Shown: positions 37,409-48,453, counted from the stretch's first letter. The stretch is DNA of 64,000 bases from Vibrio hangzhouensis (GCF_900107935.1 NZ_FNVG01000003.1:124001-188000), one strand, 5' to 3'. The notes: generated from the sequence alone by a model not told the origin. Translations and numbers: made by a program.

Positions 37409-37437
37409 TTGTCAGTCAGTGCGGCATTCGCTAGTAT
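37409..37437 (+). promoter_or_regulatory. Candidate promoter of secG and the tRNA genes
   Basis: TTGTCA (37409-37414) and TAGTAT (37432-37437) with a 17-base spacer, 97 bases before secG. Confidence 0.6.
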
Positions 37438-37533
37438 TGCCACCGCCTTCACTTAGGAGGCCATAGCCAGGTTTTCAATGCGTACAGCAAGGAAAGCAGC
37501 GCTGGCTCAACAATTAGGAACATAGGTGGACAC

Positions 37534-37869
37534 ATGATTCAAGTTCTACTTGTGATTTACCTGTTGGCTGCGCTTGGTGTTATTGGCCTAGTGTTGATTC
37601 AACAAGGTAAAGGCGCAGATATGGGAGCCTCATTCGGTGCTGGCGCTTCAAACACAGTGTTTGGTGCTAGTGGCTCAGGAAATTTCCTAACCCGAATGAC
37701 TGCAATTTTTGCAATCGTATTTTTTGTTATCAGCTTAGTACTTGGCAACATGTACACTCACAAAGGTGAGTCTCAATGGGTTGACCCTACTCAAGGTCAA
37801 GTGATTGAGCAAGCAGCTGATACAGCGAGTGATGTCCCTGCTGAAAACAGCGACGAGATCCCTCAATAA
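37534..37869 (+). CDS. secG: Protein translocase subunit SecG
   Basis: Small accessory subunit of the SecYEG channel. The 111-residue protein has two membrane helices (about 3-22 and 52-72) joined by the conserved cytoplasmic loop [15 protein letters not shown] and the segment [16 protein letters not shown]. The C-terminal tail is acidic. AGGTGG precedes ATG 37534. It is followed directly by tRNA-Leu and initiator tRNA-Met, as in E. coli. Confidence 0.95.
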   Translation: MIQVLLVIYLLAALGVIGLVLIQQGKGADMGASFGAGASNTVFGASGSGNFLTRMTAIFAIVFFVISLVLGNMYTHKGESQWVDPTQGQVIEQAADTASDVPAENSDEIPQ

Positions 37870-37903
37870 GTCGATCGATTCTAACGAATCGAAAAGCTTA
37901 GAT

Positions 37904-37987
37904 GCCGAGATGGTGAAATTGGTAGACACGCTAGCATGAGGTGCTAGTGCCTTTGGTGTGAGGGTTCGAGTCCCTCTCTCGGCACCA
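37904..37987 (+). tRNA. tRNA-Leu, anticodon GAG
   Basis: The acceptor stem is GCCGAGA/TCTCGGC with discriminator A and encoded CCA. The anticodon stem CTAGC/GCTAG encloses loop ATGAGGT, giving anticodon GAG (codons CUC and CUU). The long class II variable arm is present, and the T-arm has GGTTCGAGTCC. Same position (after secG) as E. coli leuU. Confidence 0.95.
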
Positions 37988-38042
37988 TTATTTATAAACT
38001 TGTAATACAGTTTGGTGAGCGTATAATGCTCAGCAAGTCGGA

Positions 38043-38119
<77 letters not shown>

Positions 38120-38177
38120 ATACTTTCTAAGTGTTGATGGATTGCAAGTTTAGCAGTGTGAAAAAATCACTGCACAT

Positions 38178-38222
38178 CGAGAAAACACCAACTATCTTTT
38201 TAGGGTGTTATTTTCTCTCGAT
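38178..38222 (+). terminator. Imperfect terminator-like hairpin after tRNA-fMet
   Basis: ATCGAGA and AACACC on the left pair with TCTCGAT and GGTGTT on the right, with a bulge. Its loop and flanks (AACACCAACTATC) resemble the terminator that follows at 38237, suggesting a decayed duplication. Confidence 0.5.
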
Positions 38223-38236
38223 GATCAGGGTCCAGC

Positions 38237-38269
38237 AACAAAAAACCCCGACTATCGGGGTTTTTTGTT
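38237..38269 (+). terminator. Terminator after the tRNA genes
   Basis: Perfect stem AACAAAAAACCCCG/CGGGGTTTTTTGTT with loop ACTAT, ending in a T-run. It ends the secG-tRNA transcript in part; rimP-nusA-infB continues downstream. Confidence 0.9.
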
Positions 38270-38318
38270 ATTTGCGCTTTTTAAAAGGCAGCAAATACAA
38301 GTGCTTGGAATTTAAATT

Positions 38319-38338
38319 GGGCTATATGCCCTTTTTTT
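38319..38338 (+). terminator. Short attenuator-like hairpin before rimP
   Basis: GGGC/GCCC with loop TATAT and seven Ts, 17 bases before the rimP start. The core GGGCTATATGCCC recurs in the rpsO terminator at 44958-44982. Confidence 0.65.
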
Positions 38339-38355
38339 GTTTCTGGAGTGGTTAA

Positions 38356-38811
38356 ATGACTGGTTTAGAAAGACAACTTACAGAATTGCTCGAAGCGCCT
38401 GTAGAGGCAATTGGCTACGAGCTTGTTGGTTTAGAGTTCATCCGTGCTGGTGAGCATTCTACTCTTCGAATCTATATCGACCATGAAAATGGTATTACTG
38501 TTGATGCTTGCGCAGAAGTAAGTCATCAGGTAAGTGCAGTAATGGACGTCGAAGACCCAATTACGGTGGCTTATAACCTAGAGGTGTCTTCACCAGGCCT
38601 AGAAAGACCACTTTTCAAAGCAGCACATTACCAACAGTTTATTGGTCACGAGGTCAGCATCGTGTTGAAAATGGCTGTCGGCAACCGTCGTAAGTGGAAA
38701 GGTGTAATCCAATCTATTGATGGCGAGACAGTGACCATCCTTGCCGATGGTAACGAAGAAGAAATGGCGCTAAGCAACATTTCCAAAGCTAACCTTATCC
38801 CTAAATTTTAG
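38356..38811 (+). CDS. rimP: Ribosome maturation factor RimP
   Basis: Needed for 30S maturation near S12 binding. The 151-residue protein has the typical N-terminal alpha/beta domain ([27 protein letters not shown]) with [23 protein letters not shown] in the middle and a C-terminal SH3-like barrel. GGAG lies nine bases before ATG 38356. First gene of the rimP-nusA-infB-rbfA-truB operon. Confidence 0.96.
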   Translation: MTGLERQLTELLEAPVEAIGYELVGLEFIRAGEHSTLRIYIDHENGITVDACAEVSHQVSAVMDVEDPITVAYNLEVSSPGLERPLFKAAHYQQFIGHEVSIVLKMAVGNRRKWKGVIQSIDGETVTILADGNEEEMALSNISKANLIPKF

Positions 38812-38844
38812 GTCCCTAATAATAAAAGCTTAGAGGCTAGATAA

Positions 38845-40332
38845 ATGAGTAAAGAAATTTTAGCGGTAGTAGAAGCAGTTTCTAACGAGAAAGCTGTTCC
38901 TCGTGAGCGTATTTTTGAAGCGCTAGAGATTGCACTAGCAACCTCTTCTAAGAAAAAACACGAAATCGAAATCGATGTACGTGTTGCCATTGACCGCAAA
39001 ACAGGTGAATTCGAAACCTTCCGCCGCTGGATGGCAGTAGAAGAAGTTGAATTCCCAACGAAAGAAATTTCTATCGAAGCGGCACAGTACGACGACGAGT
39101 CTATCCAATTAGGTGACTTCGTTGAAGAGCAGATCGAGTCAGTAACGTTTGACCGCATCACCACGCAAACAGCTAAGCAAGTTATCGTACAGAAAGTACG
39201 TGAAGCTGAGCGCGCGCAAATCGTTGAGCAGTTCATCGACAACGAAGGCGACCTAGTGACAGGTGTGGTTAAGAAAGTTAACCGTGACACCATCATCCTA
39301 GACCTTGGTAACAACGCTGAAGCCGTTATCCTACGTGATGACCAGCTTCCTCGTGAAAACTTCCGTCCAGGCGACCGTGTACGTGGTCTTCTATACAAAG
39401 TGGCTCCTGAAGCTCGCGGCTTCCAGCTATTCATTACTCGTTCTAAGCCAGAAATGCTAGCTGAGCTATTCCGTGTGGAAGTGCCAGAGATTGCTGAAGA
39501 GCTTATCGAGTTGAAAGGCGCAGCACGTGATCCAGGTTCTCGCGCGAAGATCGCTGTGAAAACTAACGACAAACGTATCGACCCTGTTGGTGCGTGTGTG
39601 GGTATGCGTGGTGCACGTGTACAAGCGGTTTCTGGTGAGCTTGGCGGCGAGCGTATCGATATCGTTCTTTGGGACGATAACCCAGCTCAGTTCGTTATCA
39701 ACGCAATGGCGCCAGCAGACGTTGCTTCTATCATCGTTGATGAAGATGCACACTCTATGGACATCGCGGTTGAAGCTGACAACCTAGCGCAAGCTATCGG
39801 TCGTAGCGGTCAAAACGTACGTCTAGCGTCTCAACTGACTGGTTGGGAACTGAACGTAATGACAGTTGCAGACCTTCAGAAGAAACACCAAGAAGAAGCA
39901 ACAGCTTCTATCGAAAACTTTATGAAGCACCTAGACATCGAGCAAGACTTCGCGGAAATGCTTGTTGAGGAAGGCTTCTCAACTCTAGAAGAAGTGGCAT
40001 ACGTGCCAGTTAACGAACTTCTTGAAATCGACGGCTTAAACGAAGAGCTTGTAGAAGAGCTTCGTAGCCGTGCAAAAGATGCCCTAACGACACTTGCTCT
40101 TGCTCAGGAAGAGTCATTCGAAGGTGTTGAGCCAGCTGAAGACCTACTAGCACTAGAAGGTCTAGAGCGTGAGATGGCATTTAAACTGGCTGCAAAAGGT
40201 GTAGCTACTCTTGAAGACCTTGCAGATCAAGGTGTCGATGAGCTAGAGGGCATTGAAGGGCTAACAGAAGAGCGCGCAGGTGAGCTAATCATGGCTGCAC
40301 GTAACATCTGTTGGTTCGGCGACGAAGAATAA
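38845..40332 (+). CDS. nusA: Transcription termination/antitermination factor NusA
   Basis: RNA polymerase-binding factor that modulates pausing, termination and antitermination. The 495-residue protein has, in order, an N-terminal polymerase-binding domain (1-125), an S1 domain (135-200) with [14 protein letters not shown], two KH domains (200-345) with [17 protein letters not shown], and two C-terminal acidic repeats (about 365-490) with the paired helix-hairpin-helix motifs. Length equals E. coli NusA. GAGG precedes the start. Confidence 0.98.
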   Translation: MSKEILAVVEAVSNEKAVPRERIFEALEIALATSSKKKHEIEIDVRVAIDRKTGEFETFRRWMAVEEVEFPTKEISIEAAQYDDESIQLGDFVEEQIESVTFDRITTQTAKQVIVQKVREAERAQIVEQFIDNEGDLVTGVVKKVNRDTIILDLGNNAEAVILRDDQLPRENFRPGDRVRGLLYKVAPEARGFQLFITRSKPEMLAELFRVEVPEIAEELIELKGAARDPGSRAKIAVKTNDKRIDPVGACVGMRGARVQAVSGELGGERIDIVLWDDNPAQFVINAMAPADVASIIVDEDAHSMDIAVEADNLAQAIGRSGQNVRLASQLTGWELNVMTVADLQKKHQEEATASIENFMKHLDIEQDFAEMLVEEGFSTLEEVAYVPVNELLEIDGLNEELVEELRSRAKDALTTLALAQEESFEGVEPAEDLLALEGLEREMAFKLAAKGVATLEDLADQGVDELEGIEGLTEERAGELIMAARNICWFGDEE

Positions 40333-40354
40333 TAATCAGCAAGGAGGTAGTTGC

Positions 40355-43066
40355 ATGACAAAACTTACGGTTAAAGCACTTAGCGAAGAGATTGGTACGC
40401 CAGTTGAACGCCTAATTGAACAACTTGCTGATGCTGGTCTGAAAAAATCAGAAAGCGATCAGGTGAATGATGAAGAGAAGCAAACGCTTCTTACTCACCT
40501 TAAGAAAGAACATGGTGATACATCTGGTGAGTCAGAGCCTACTCGTCTTACGCTTCAGCGTAAAACTCGTAGCACTCTGTCTGTTTCTGCCGGTGGCGGT
40601 AAGAGCAAAGATGTACAAGTAGAAGTGCGCAAGAAGCGCACTTATGTAAAACGCAGTGCGATCGACGAGCAAGCAAAACGTGAAGCTGAGGAAGCAGCAA
40701 ATCGTGAGGCGGAAGAGCGTGCCCAACGTGAAGCCGAAGAGCTAGCCAAACGTGAAGCTGCAGAGAAAGCACAGCGTGAAGCAGAAGAAAAAGCTCAGCG
40801 CGAAGCCGAAGAAAAACGTCTAGCAGAGGAAAATGCTAAACGTGAGGCGGAGCAATCTGATGCAAATACTGCTAAGCGCGCAGAAGCGGAAAAGGCTAAG
40901 AAAGAAATGAACGCAAAGAATGCTGAAGCGAAGAAAGAAGCGGACGAGCTAAAACGTCGTCAAGAAGAAGAGGCGCAACGTAAGGCGGAAGCTGAAGCGG
41001 CTCGTCTAGCTGAAGAAGCTCGCAAACTAGCGGAAGAGAATGCCGCACGCTGGTCTGAAGAAGAGAAAAAGTCTAAAGACAACGAAAAAGCAGATTACCA
41101 CACGACAACGTCTTCGTACGCTCGTGAAGCAGAAGATGCTCAAGATCGTAAAGAAGAGAAAGCTCCTCGTCGTCGTAAGAAGAAGTCAACGCAAGATCGT
41201 GACGATTCACGCGGTAACAACCGTGGTGGTCGCAACCAACGTGGTAAGAAAGGTAAATTGGCTAAGCCAACGTCTATGCAACACGGCTTCGATAAGACAG
41301 CTCAAGTTGCTAAGCAAGACGTTGTTATCGGCGAGACTATCGTTGTTTCTGAGCTAGCAAGCAAAATGTCTGTTAAAGCAACAGAAGTTATCAAGGTGAT
41401 GATGAAGATGGGCGCTATGGCGACTATCAACCAAGTTATCGACCAAGAAACTGCACAGCTAGTTGCTGAAGAAATGGGCCACAAAGTTGTTCTACGTAAA
41501 GAGAACGAACTGGAAGAAGCAGTACTGTCTGACCGTGATGAAACATCAGAAGCAGTATCTCGTGCTCCTGTTGTTACGATCATGGGTCACGTTGACCACG
41601 GTAAGACATCGACACTTGACTACATCCGTCGTACTCACGTTGCATCAGGCGAAGCGGGTGGTATTACCCAGCACATCGGTGCATACCACGTAGAAACTGA
41701 CAACGGCATGATCACTTTCCTTGATACTCCTGGACACGCGGCGTTTACCGCAATGCGTGCTCGTGGTGCTCAAGCGACAGATATCGTTGTTCTAGTTGTA
41801 GCTGCGGACGATGGCGTAATGCCACAAACAATCGAAGCGATCCAACACGCGAAAGCGGCGGGCGTTCCTCTGATTGTTGCAGTGAACAAGATCGATAAAG
41901 AAGACGCGAACCCAGACAACGTTAAGAACGAGCTGGCACAATACGACGTTATCCCTGAAGAGTGGGGCGGTGAGAACATGTTCGTTCACATCTCTGCGAA
42001 ACAAGGTACTAACATCGACGGTCTTCTAGAAGCTATCCTACTTCAATCAGAAGTACTTGAGCTAACAGCGGTTGCTGACGGCATGGCATCTGGTGTGGTT
42101 GTAGAATCATTCCTAGATAAAGGCCGTGGTCCAGTTGCTACTGTACTGGTTCAATCTGGTACGCTACGCAAAGGCGACATCGTACTTTGTGGTCAAGAAT
42201 ACGGCCGTGTACGTGCAATGCGTGATGAACTAGGTAAAGAAGTGACTGAAGCTGGTCCATCTATCCCAGTTGAGATCCTAGGTCTATCTGGTGTTCCATC
42301 ATCAGGTGACGAAGCAACAGTTGTACGTGATGAGCGTAAAGCTCGTGAAGTAGCAAACTACCGTCAAGGTAAATTCCGTGACGTGAAACTTGCGCGTCAG
42401 CAAAAAGCGAAACTAGAAAACATGTTCTCTAACATGACTGCTGGTGACGTTGCTGAGCTTAACGTAGTACTGAAAGCGGACGTACAAGGTTCTGTAGAAG
42501 CAATCTCTGATTCTCTATTAAAACTGTCTACTGACGAAGTTAAAGTGAACATTGTTGGTTCTGGTGTTGGTGGTATCACAGAAACTGATGCAGTACTAGC
42601 AGCAGCTTCTAACGCTATCATCCTAGGCTTCAACGTACGTGCTGATGCTTCTGCTCGCCGTACGGTAGATACTGAAAACCTAGACCTACGCTACTACTCA
42701 ATCATCTACCAGTTGATTGACGAAGTGAAACAAGCAATGGGCGGTATGCTTGCTCCTGAATTCAAGCAAGAAATCATCGGCCTTGCAGAAGTACGTGACG
42801 TATTTAAGTCTCCAAAACTTGGCGCAATCGCTGGTTGTATGGTGACAGAAGGTACTATCAAGCGTAACAACCCTATCCGCGTACTGCGTGATAACGTTGT
42901 AATCTACGAAGGTGAGCTAGAATCTCTACGCCGCTTCAAAGATGACGTTCAAGAAGTTAAGAACGGTTACGAGTGTGGTATCGGCGTTAAGAACTACAAC
43001 GATGTTCGCGTTGGCGACCAAATCGAAGTATTTGAAATCGTTGAAATCAAACGTACTCTAGACTAA
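40355..43066 (+). CDS. infB: Translation initiation factor IF-2
   Basis: GTPase that brings fMet-tRNA to the 30S subunit. The protein has 903 residues. The N-terminal third (about 100-290) is a highly charged, repetitive coiled-coil region of REAEE-like units, then Arg/Lys-rich linkers. The G domain starts with GHVDHGKTS at residues 411-419, then DTPGHAAF and NKIDK. The C-terminal half carries the fMet-tRNA-binding beta barrel. AAGGAGG precedes ATG 40355. Internal starts producing shorter isoforms are known in E. coli; none was resolved here. Confidence 0.98.
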   Translation: MTKLTVKALSEEIGTPVERLIEQLADAGLKKSESDQVNDEEKQTLLTHLKKEHGDTSGESEPTRLTLQRKTRSTLSVSAGGGKSKDVQVEVRKKRTYVKRSAIDEQAKREAEEAANREAEERAQREAEELAKREAAEKAQREAEEKAQREAEEKRLAEENAKREAEQSDANTAKRAEAEKAKKEMNAKNAEAKKEADELKRRQEEEAQRKAEAEAARLAEEARKLAEENAARWSEEEKKSKDNEKADYHTTTSSYAREAEDAQDRKEEKAPRRRKKKSTQDRDDSRGNNRGGRNQRGKKGKLAKPTSMQHGFDKTAQVAKQDVVIGETIVVSELASKMSVKATEVIKVMMKMGAMATINQVIDQETAQLVAEEMGHKVVLRKENELEEAVLSDRDETSEAVSRAPVVTIMGHVDHGKTSTLDYIRRTHVASGEAGGITQHIGAYHVETDNGMITFLDTPGHAAFTAMRARGAQATDIVVLVVAADDGVMPQTIEAIQHAKAAGVPLIVAVNKIDKEDANPDNVKNELAQYDVIPEEWGGENMFVHISAKQGTNIDGLLEAILLQSEVLELTAVADGMASGVVVESFLDKGRGPVATVLVQSGTLRKGDIVLCGQEYGRVRAMRDELGKEVTEAGPSIPVEILGLSGVPSSGDEATVVRDERKAREVANYRQGKFRDVKLARQQKAKLENMFSNMTAGDVAELNVVLKADVQGSVEAISDSLLKLSTDEVKVNIVGSGVGGITETDAVLAAASNAIILGFNVRADASARRTVDTENLDLRYYSIIYQLIDEVKQAMGGMLAPEFKQEIIGLAEVRDVFKSPKLGAIAGCMVTEGTIKRNNPIRVLRDNVVIYEGELESLRRFKDDVQEVKNGYECGIGVKNYNDVRVGDQIEVFEIVEIKRTLD

Positions 43067-43122
43067 TTGACAAAATCGCTACTCATTTTTTAATTTGAGT
43101 ATTGATGGTTGTTGAATACGCC

Positions 43123-43152
43123 ATGGGGGGCTGGTTGATACCATCCCCCCAT
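43123..43152 (+). other. Hairpin between infB and rbfA
   Basis: ATGGGGGG pairs with CCCCCCAT around a 14-base loop, which can form an inner TGG/CCA. Only a poor T-tract follows, so a processing or partial-termination role is more likely than full termination. Confidence 0.6.
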
Positions 43153-43174
43153 TCTTTCTATAGTGAGAAAAGAA

Positions 43175-43591
43175 ATGTCAAAAGAATTTAGCCGCACACA
43201 ACGTGTTGCGCAGCAACTACAAAAAGAGCTTGCTCTTATCCTTCAACGCGAAGTTCGCGATTCTCGTCTAGGTATGGTGACGATTTCAGACGTAGAAGTC
43301 TCTCGTGACCTAGCATACGCAAAAGTATTTGTTACTTTCCTATGTGTGGGTGAGCAAACCCCGGAATCTAGCATTGCGGCACTTCGTGAGCACGAAGCGC
43401 ACATTCGCATGATGCTAGGCAAGCGCATTCGCCTACGTCTAACACCAGAAGTACGTTTCCAATACGACAACACACTGGTTGAAGGTATGCGTATGTCTAA
43501 TCTAGTGAGCGAAGTGGTTAGCGAAGACAAGCGCAAGCAAGACGAAGCAGGTCGTAGCGAAGAAAATGGTGCTGAGGGAGAAGAGCAGTAA
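43175..43591 (+). CDS. rbfA: 30S ribosome-binding factor RbfA
   Basis: Cold-adaptation and 16S maturation factor. ATG 43175 gives a 138-residue protein beginning [19 protein letters not shown], as in the family; the GTG at 43163 is less likely. The KH-like fold contains [20 protein letters not shown] and [12 protein letters not shown]. The tail is acidic. Its TAA stop overlaps the truB ATG by one base, indicating translational coupling. Confidence 0.95.
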   Translation: MSKEFSRTQRVAQQLQKELALILQREVRDSRLGMVTISDVEVSRDLAYAKVFVTFLCVGEQTPESSIAALREHEAHIRMMLGKRIRLRLTPEVRFQYDNTLVEGMRMSNLVSEVVSEDKRKQDEAGRSEENGAEGEEQ

Positions 43592-44544
43592 TGGCTAGAC
43601 GTCGCAAGGGACGTCCAGTCAACGGCGTTATCCTTCTAGATAAACCTACCGGTATCTCATCGAATGATGCTCTGCAAAAAGTAAAGCGCATCTACTTCGC
43701 TGAGAAAGCAGGCCACACAGGTGCTCTTGACCCGCTAGCAACGGGCATGCTGCCAATTTGCTTGGGCGAAGCAACCAAGTTCTCGCAATTCCTATTAGAT
43801 TCAGACAAGCGCTACCGCGTGATCGCTAAACTTGGTGAGCGCACCAATACCTCTGACTCTGATGGCGAAGTCGTGGAAACTCGCGATATCAACGTAACTC
43901 CAGAGCTTCTTGATGAGTGCATCGATAAGTTCCGTGGTGAGTCTGATCAAGTGCCGTCAATGTTCTCAGCACTGAAATATCAGGGTAAGCCGCTTTATGA
44001 GTACGCTCGCCAAGGTATCGAAGTACCGCGCGAAGCACGTAAGATCACCGTGTATGAAATCGTCCTACATCGCTTTGAAGGTGATGAAGTAGAGATGGAA
44101 GTACACTGCTCGAAAGGCACGTACATCCGTACTATCGTCGATGATCTCGGTGAAATGCTAGGTTGTGGTGCGCACGTAACTATGCTGCGTCGTACTGCGG
44201 TTGCCAAGTACCCTTATGAGAACATGGTCACCCTAGAGCAGCTTAACGAACTATTTGAGCAAGCAAAACGCGAAGAGCGTCAGCCGCGCGAACTGCTTGA
44301 TCCACTGCTTATGCCTATGGACAGTGCGGTGCAAGATCTCGAAGAGGTCAATGTGCTGCCAGAGCTTGGTGACATGCTTCAGCATGGTCAACCGGTGCAG
44401 GTTCCTGGTTTACCAGTCGATGCACCTGTGCGCATGACCATGGGTGAAGATCGCTTGTTTATTGGCGTTGGTGCCATGAATGATGATGGCAAACTAGCAC
44501 CTAAGCGACTCGTTGTTTTCCGTGAGGAAGAAAGTGCTCAATAG
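43591..44544 (+). CDS. truB: tRNA pseudouridine-55 synthase TruB
   Basis: Makes pseudouridine 55 in the T-loop of tRNAs. The 317-residue protein has the catalytic Asp47 in [14 protein letters not shown], the conserved KPTGISSND near the N-terminus and the RNA-binding PUA-like C-terminal domain. Start ATG 43591 overlaps the rbfA stop. rpsO follows with its own promoter. Confidence 0.97.
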   Translation: MARRRKGRPVNGVILLDKPTGISSNDALQKVKRIYFAEKAGHTGALDPLATGMLPICLGEATKFSQFLLDSDKRYRVIAKLGERTNTSDSDGEVVETRDINVTPELLDECIDKFRGESDQVPSMFSALKYQGKPLYEYARQGIEVPREARKITVYEIVLHRFEGDEVEMEVHCSKGTYIRTIVDDLGEMLGCGAHVTMLRRTAVAKYPYENMVTLEQLNELFEQAKREERQPRELLDPLLMPMDSAVQDLEEVNVLPELGDMLQHGQPVQVPGLPVDAPVRMTMGEDRLFIGVGAMNDDGKLAPKRLVVFREEESAQ

Positions 44545-44559
44545 AGCCACGAATACTCC

Positions 44560-44588
44560 TTGCTCTAGCTAGAATTATTCCCTATAAT
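44560..44588 (+). promoter_or_regulatory. rpsO promoter
   Basis: TTGCTC (44560-44565), 17-base spacer, perfect TATAAT (44583-44588). It lies in the truB-rpsO gap, as in E. coli. Confidence 0.8.
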
Positions 44589-44662
44589 TCGCGCTTCGCG
44601 TAGCGGCTGAATCAGAGATTGGCTGCTACAACTTTTAAACTTACTCTTATTAGGAGAGAATT

Positions 44663-44932
44663 ATGTCTCTGAATGCAGAAACTAAAGCAGCAATCGTTGC
44701 AGAATACGCACAAGGCGAAGGCGACACTGGTTCACCAGAAGTTCAAGTAGCTCTACTTACAGCTTCTATCAACCACCTACAAGGTCACTTCAAAGCACAC
44801 AAAGGCGATCACCACAGCCGTCGTGGTCTTCTACGTATGGTTTCTCGTCGTCGTAAGCTTCTAGATTACCTAAAAGGTAAAAACCTAGCTCGCTACCAAG
44901 ACCTAATCAAACGTCTAGGCCTACGTCGCTAA
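44663..44932 (+). CDS. rpsO: 30S ribosomal protein S15
   Basis: Primary 16S rRNA-binding protein of the 30S platform; represses its own translation in E. coli. The 89-residue protein matches the family throughout, with [18 protein letters not shown] and [25 protein letters not shown] precedes ATG 44663. A terminator 25 bases downstream separates most rpsO transcripts from pnp. Confidence 0.98.
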   Translation: MSLNAETKAAIVAEYAQGEGDTGSPEVQVALLTASINHLQGHFKAHKGDHHSRRGLLRMVSRRRKLLDYLKGKNLARYQDLIKRLGLRR

Positions 44933-44957
44933 TCAGCGTCTGCATAGAAAGTTTGTT

Positions 44958-44982
44958 AAAAGGGGCTATATGCCCCTTTTTT
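44958..44982 (+). terminator. Terminator after rpsO
   Basis: AAAAGGGGC/GCCCCTTTT stem with loop TATAT and six Ts. Its core matches the hairpin before rimP (38319-38338). Confidence 0.92.
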
Positions 44983-45090
44983 GTTAGCTAAATTTCTTAG
45001 TTAATAGCAAAACTTCCACTAAGTAGTTTATACTACGTCCCGTCTAAACTGAGTTGTGAAGAGCAAGTACGTTTAGTGACAATTTGTTCA

Positions 45091-45229
45091 GTACATTACA
45101 GTCCATTTAGTCGACCTCAGGGTCGCGACTATTCCAAGCACACTTACTTTTTTCAAGTGAAGTTTGTTTGAACTAGTCGCGATTTGTAATGCATTGAGCG
45201 CACAATCAATTATCTGGAATGATTCCAGA
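45091..45229 (+). promoter_or_regulatory. Structured pnp leader (RNase III/autoregulation type)
   Basis: A long stem-loop: TCGCGACTA (45123-45131) pairs with TAGTCGCGA (45174-45182), extended outward by CATTACA/TGTAATG (45094-45100 and 45185-45191), with a CACTT/AAGTG hairpin inside. A second stem TCTGGA/TCCAGA (45213-45229) lies just before the SD. In E. coli such a leader is cut by RNase III and PNPase then represses its own mRNA. Confidence 0.7.
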
Positions 45230-45243
45230 AAAAAGGAAATACA

Positions 45244-47370
45244 ATGTTCGAAAAACCAGTTGTTAAGTCGTTCCAATACGGCAACCACACTGTGACGCTA
45301 GAAACTGGCGTTATCGCACGTCAAGCTACTGCAGCTGTAATGGTAACAATGGACGATACAGCCGTATTCGTTTCTGTTGTTGGTAAGAAAGAAGCAGTAG
45401 AAGGTCAAGACTTCTTCCCGCTAACAGTAAACTACCAAGAGCGTACTTACGCTGCAGGTAAAATCCCAGGTGGTTTCTTCAAACGTGAAGGTCGTCCTTC
45501 TGAAGGCGAAACACTGACTGCACGTCTAATCGACCGTCCAATTCGTCCTCTTTTCCCAGACGCATTCAAAAACGAAGTTCAGGTTATCGCGACAGTAATG
45601 TCTGTAAACCCGAACGTTCAACCAGACATGGTAACAATGATCGGCACTTCAGCTGCTCTTGCTATCTCTGGTATTCCGTTCAACGGTCCTATCGGTGCAG
45701 CGCGTGTTGGTCACATCGACGGTCAACTTGTACTGAACCCAAGCAACACTGAGCTAGAAAACTCTAAACTAGACCTAGTAGTTGCAGGTACTGAAGGCGC
45801 TGTTCTGATGGTTGAGTCTGAAGCTGACAACCTAACTGAAGAAGAGATGCTATCTGCGGTGGTTTACGGCCACGACCAACAGCAAGTTGTTATTAAAGCG
45901 ATCAACGAGTTCGCAGCTGAAGTAGCGACTCCTGCTTGGGAATGGGAAGCTCCAGCAGTAAACACAGAGCTTAAAGCTCGCGTTGCTGAACTGGCAGAAG
46001 CTCGTTTCACAGAAGCTTACCAAATCACGGAAAAGATGGCGCGTTACGAGCAAGTAGGCACCATTAAGAACGAAGTGGTTGAGTCTCTATTAGCGGAAGA
46101 CGAAGAGCTGGATGAGCGTGAAGTTCGTGGCATGCTAGGCTCTTTAGAGAAGAACGTTGTACGTAGCCGTATCATTGCTGGTAACCCACGTATTGATGGT
46201 CGTGAAAAAGACATGGTTCGTGCACTAGACGTTCGTACTGGCGTTCTTCCACGTACTCACGGTTCTTCACTGTTTACTCGTGGTGAAACTCAGGCAATCG
46301 TAACGGCGACTCTAGGCACACAACGTGATGCTCAAATTATCGACGAGCTAACGGGTGAGCGTAAAGATCACTTCCTACTACACTACAACTTCCCTCCATA
46401 CTGTGTAGGTGAGACTGGTTTTGTAGGTTCTCCTAAGCGTCGTGAAATCGGTCACGGTAAGCTAGCTAAGCGTGGTATCGCGGCAGTAATGCCTTCTGTT
46501 GACGAATTCCCTTACACAGTACGTGTAGTATCGGAAATCACAGAATCTAACGGTTCATCTTCAATGGCTTCGGTATGTGGTACGTCTCTAGCTCTTATGG
46601 ACGCTGGTGTACCAATCAAGTCTTCTGTTGCTGGTATCGCAATGGGTCTTGTTAAAGAAGGCGACGATTTCGTTGTTCTTTCTGACATCCTTGGTGATGA
46701 AGACCACCTGGGCGACATGGACTTTAAGGTAGCGGGTACCAATGAAGGTATTACTGCTCTGCAAATGGACATCAAGATCGAAGGTATCACCAAAGAAATC
46801 ATGCAAATTGCTCTTAACCAAGCGCAAGGTGCACGTAAGCACATTCTATCTGTAATGGATGAAGCTATTTCTGGTGCTCGTGAAGACATCTCTGAATTTG
46901 CTCCACGTATCCACACAATGAAGATCAGCGCAGACAAGATCAAAGACGTTATCGGTAAAGGTGGCGCGGTTATCCGTCAGCTAACTGAAGAAACTGGTAC
47001 GACTATCGAGATCGAAGATGATGGTACTATCAAGATCGCTGCGACTGACGGTGACCAAGCGAAAGATGCGATCGCTCGTATCGAAGCTATCACTGCTGAA
47101 GTGGAAGTGGGCAAGATCTACACTGGTAAAGTGGCTCGTCTGGCAGACTTCGGTGCATTCGTAACGGTTCTTCCTGGTAAAGATGGTCTGGTACACATCT
47201 CTCAAATCGCTCACGAGCGTGTTGAGAAAGTGACAGATTACCTGAAAGAAGGTCAGGAAGTTCAGGTTAAAGTACTTGAAATCGACCGCCAGGGCCGCGT
47301 ACGTCTAAGTATGAAAGAGGCAATGGAAAAACCAGCTGCGGAAGAAAAAGCTACACCAGACGCAGAATAA
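45244..47370 (+). CDS. pnp: Polynucleotide phosphorylase
   Basis: Trimeric 3'-5' phosphorolytic exoribonuclease and degradosome subunit. The 708-residue protein has two RNase PH cores (about 10-145 and 310-540) separated by an all-helical domain, then KH (about 553-610, [17 protein letters not shown]) and S1 (about 620-690, [18 protein letters not shown]). The second core has the [14 protein letters not shown] and [16 protein letters not shown] phosphate-site segments. AAGGAAA precedes ATG 45244. Confidence 0.98.
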   Translation: MFEKPVVKSFQYGNHTVTLETGVIARQATAAVMVTMDDTAVFVSVVGKKEAVEGQDFFPLTVNYQERTYAAGKIPGGFFKREGRPSEGETLTARLIDRPIRPLFPDAFKNEVQVIATVMSVNPNVQPDMVTMIGTSAALAISGIPFNGPIGAARVGHIDGQLVLNPSNTELENSKLDLVVAGTEGAVLMVESEADNLTEEEMLSAVVYGHDQQQVVIKAINEFAAEVATPAWEWEAPAVNTELKARVAELAEARFTEAYQITEKMARYEQVGTIKNEVVESLLAEDEELDEREVRGMLGSLEKNVVRSRIIAGNPRIDGREKDMVRALDVRTGVLPRTHGSSLFTRGETQAIVTATLGTQRDAQIIDELTGERKDHFLLHYNFPPYCVGETGFVGSPKRREIGHGKLAKRGIAAVMPSVDEFPYTVRVVSEITESNGSSSMASVCGTSLALMDAGVPIKSSVAGIAMGLVKEGDDFVVLSDILGDEDHLGDMDFKVAGTNEGITALQMDIKIEGITKEIMQIALNQAQGARKHILSVMDEAISGAREDISEFAPRIHTMKISADKIKDVIGKGGAVIRQLTEETGTTIEIEDDGTIKIAATDGDQAKDAIARIEAITAEVEVGKIYTGKVARLADFGAFVTVLPGKDGLVHISQIAHERVEKVTDYLKEGQEVQVKVLEIDRQGRVRLSMKEAMEKPAAEEKATPDAE

Positions 47371-47413
47371 TTCGCATTTCTGAACCATTCAGTTGAAAAG
47401 CGTGCTATAAAAG

Positions 47414-47438
47414 AGGGGGCAATGCCCCCTTTTTTTTA
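47414..47438 (+). terminator. Terminator after pnp
   Basis: AGGGGGC/GCCCCCT with loop AAT and an eight-T run, 43 bases after the pnp stop. Confidence 0.92.
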
Positions 47439-47517
47439 TGCGCGAAGGAAAATTCCTGCCCAGAAAACAGCATGTTCCGATGCTAAGCTTATAGGCAGGA
47501 GCAAGGAGAATAATATA

Positions 47518-48453
47518 GTGAAGTTGTTTCGAATTTTAGGATTGAGCATAGTGGTTGCTGTGACGGGCTGTGCTTCCAACTCCTCGACTCAAGAAGAACA
47601 ATGGTTAAATCCTCCAATGGCGGTGCCATTGCAAGCGAATGTTCAATATGAAGTGCAGGTGGCGAGACTGACTCAGCTTCTTCAGCGCAGCGATCTGGAA
47701 AATGACGTCAGAGCAAAAATGCACTTTGAACGTGGCTCCTATTACAACAGCCTGGGACTGAGAGATCTTGCTCAGTTAGACTTTAACCAGTCTCTACAAC
47801 TGAACCCCGCACAGCCAGTGGTATTTAACCAGGTCGGTCAGTACTTCACGCAAATCGGCGATTTTGATTCGGCTTATGAGGCCTTTGACTCCAGTCTAGA
47901 GTTGGACCCTGCTAATTCGTATGCACTGAGAAATCGTTCTATCGCACTGTATTACGGTGACCGTATTCCTCTCGCGATCGAAGGCATGACACGTTACTAT
48001 CAGGAAAACCCTAGCGACCCTTATCGAGCACTTTGGCTTTATATTATCTCCCGCGAAGCCGGACCACTTGATGCAGCCATTACATTAGAGAAACGCTACC
48101 AGTCCAGAAACAACGACTGGGGTTGGATTCTAGTGGCCTTGATGTTAGACAAAGTAACCGAAGAACAAGCGTTTAAGGCTATATTGGCCAGCAGTCGAGA
48201 CAACAATGTATTGGCAGAAAGATTGACCGAAGTGTATTTCTATTTGGCGAAGCGTCATCAGATTGAAGGCAATTATCCCGCTGCCGTATCACTTTACAAG
48301 CTGGCCATTGCACAAAATGTGTATGATTACGCAGAGCATAAATACGCCTTTCTGGAGCTAACTAAAATCTTTGAAATTGTTCGCGCGGAGCAGGCTGAGA
48401 AAGCCAAGCAAGAACAGCAAAATTCAGAGGCAGGCTCCTCAGACTCGCAATAG
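47518..48453 (+). CDS. nlpI: TPR lipoprotein NlpI
   Basis: Outer-membrane lipoprotein that adapts peptidoglycan endopeptidases to the Prc protease. Start GTG 47518 (AAGGAGA at good spacing) gives 311 residues with lipoprotein signal peptide ending VAVTGC (Cys18); the longer frame from 47422 runs through the pnp terminator. TPR units follow: MHFERGSYYNSLGLRDLAQLD, then AVVFNQVG-like and SYALRNRSIALYYG. The tail is Glu/Gln/Ser-rich. Conserved position after pnp. Confidence 0.94.
   Translation: MKLFRILGLSIVVAVTGCASNSSTQEEQWLNPPMAVPLQANVQYEVQVARLTQLLQRSDLENDVRAKMHFERGSYYNSLGLRDLAQLDFNQSLQLNPAQPVVFNQVGQYFTQIGDFDSAYEAFDSSLELDPANSYALRNRSIALYYGDRIPLAIEGMTRYYQENPSDPYRALWLYIISREAGPLDAAITLEKRYQSRNNDWGWILVALMLDKVTEEQAFKAILASSRDNNVLAERLTEVYFYLAKRHQIEGNYPAAVSLYKLAIAQNVYDYAEHKYAFLELTKIFEIVRAEQAEKAKQEQQNSEAGSSDSQ

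Noticed and set aside
38131..38355. 74-codon open frame before rimP
   Set aside because: It runs through three terminator hairpins, and its internal repeat (KTPTI twice) comes from the duplicated hairpin, not from protein similarity.
40679..41060. DNA-level tandem repeat or satellite inside infB
   Set aside because: The repetition is the normal charged coiled-coil region of IF-2, known to vary in length between species.
47422..47517. 32-codon extension of NlpI
   Set aside because: It starts inside the pnp terminator, and the lipoprotein signal peptide begins at GTG 47518 with a good SD.
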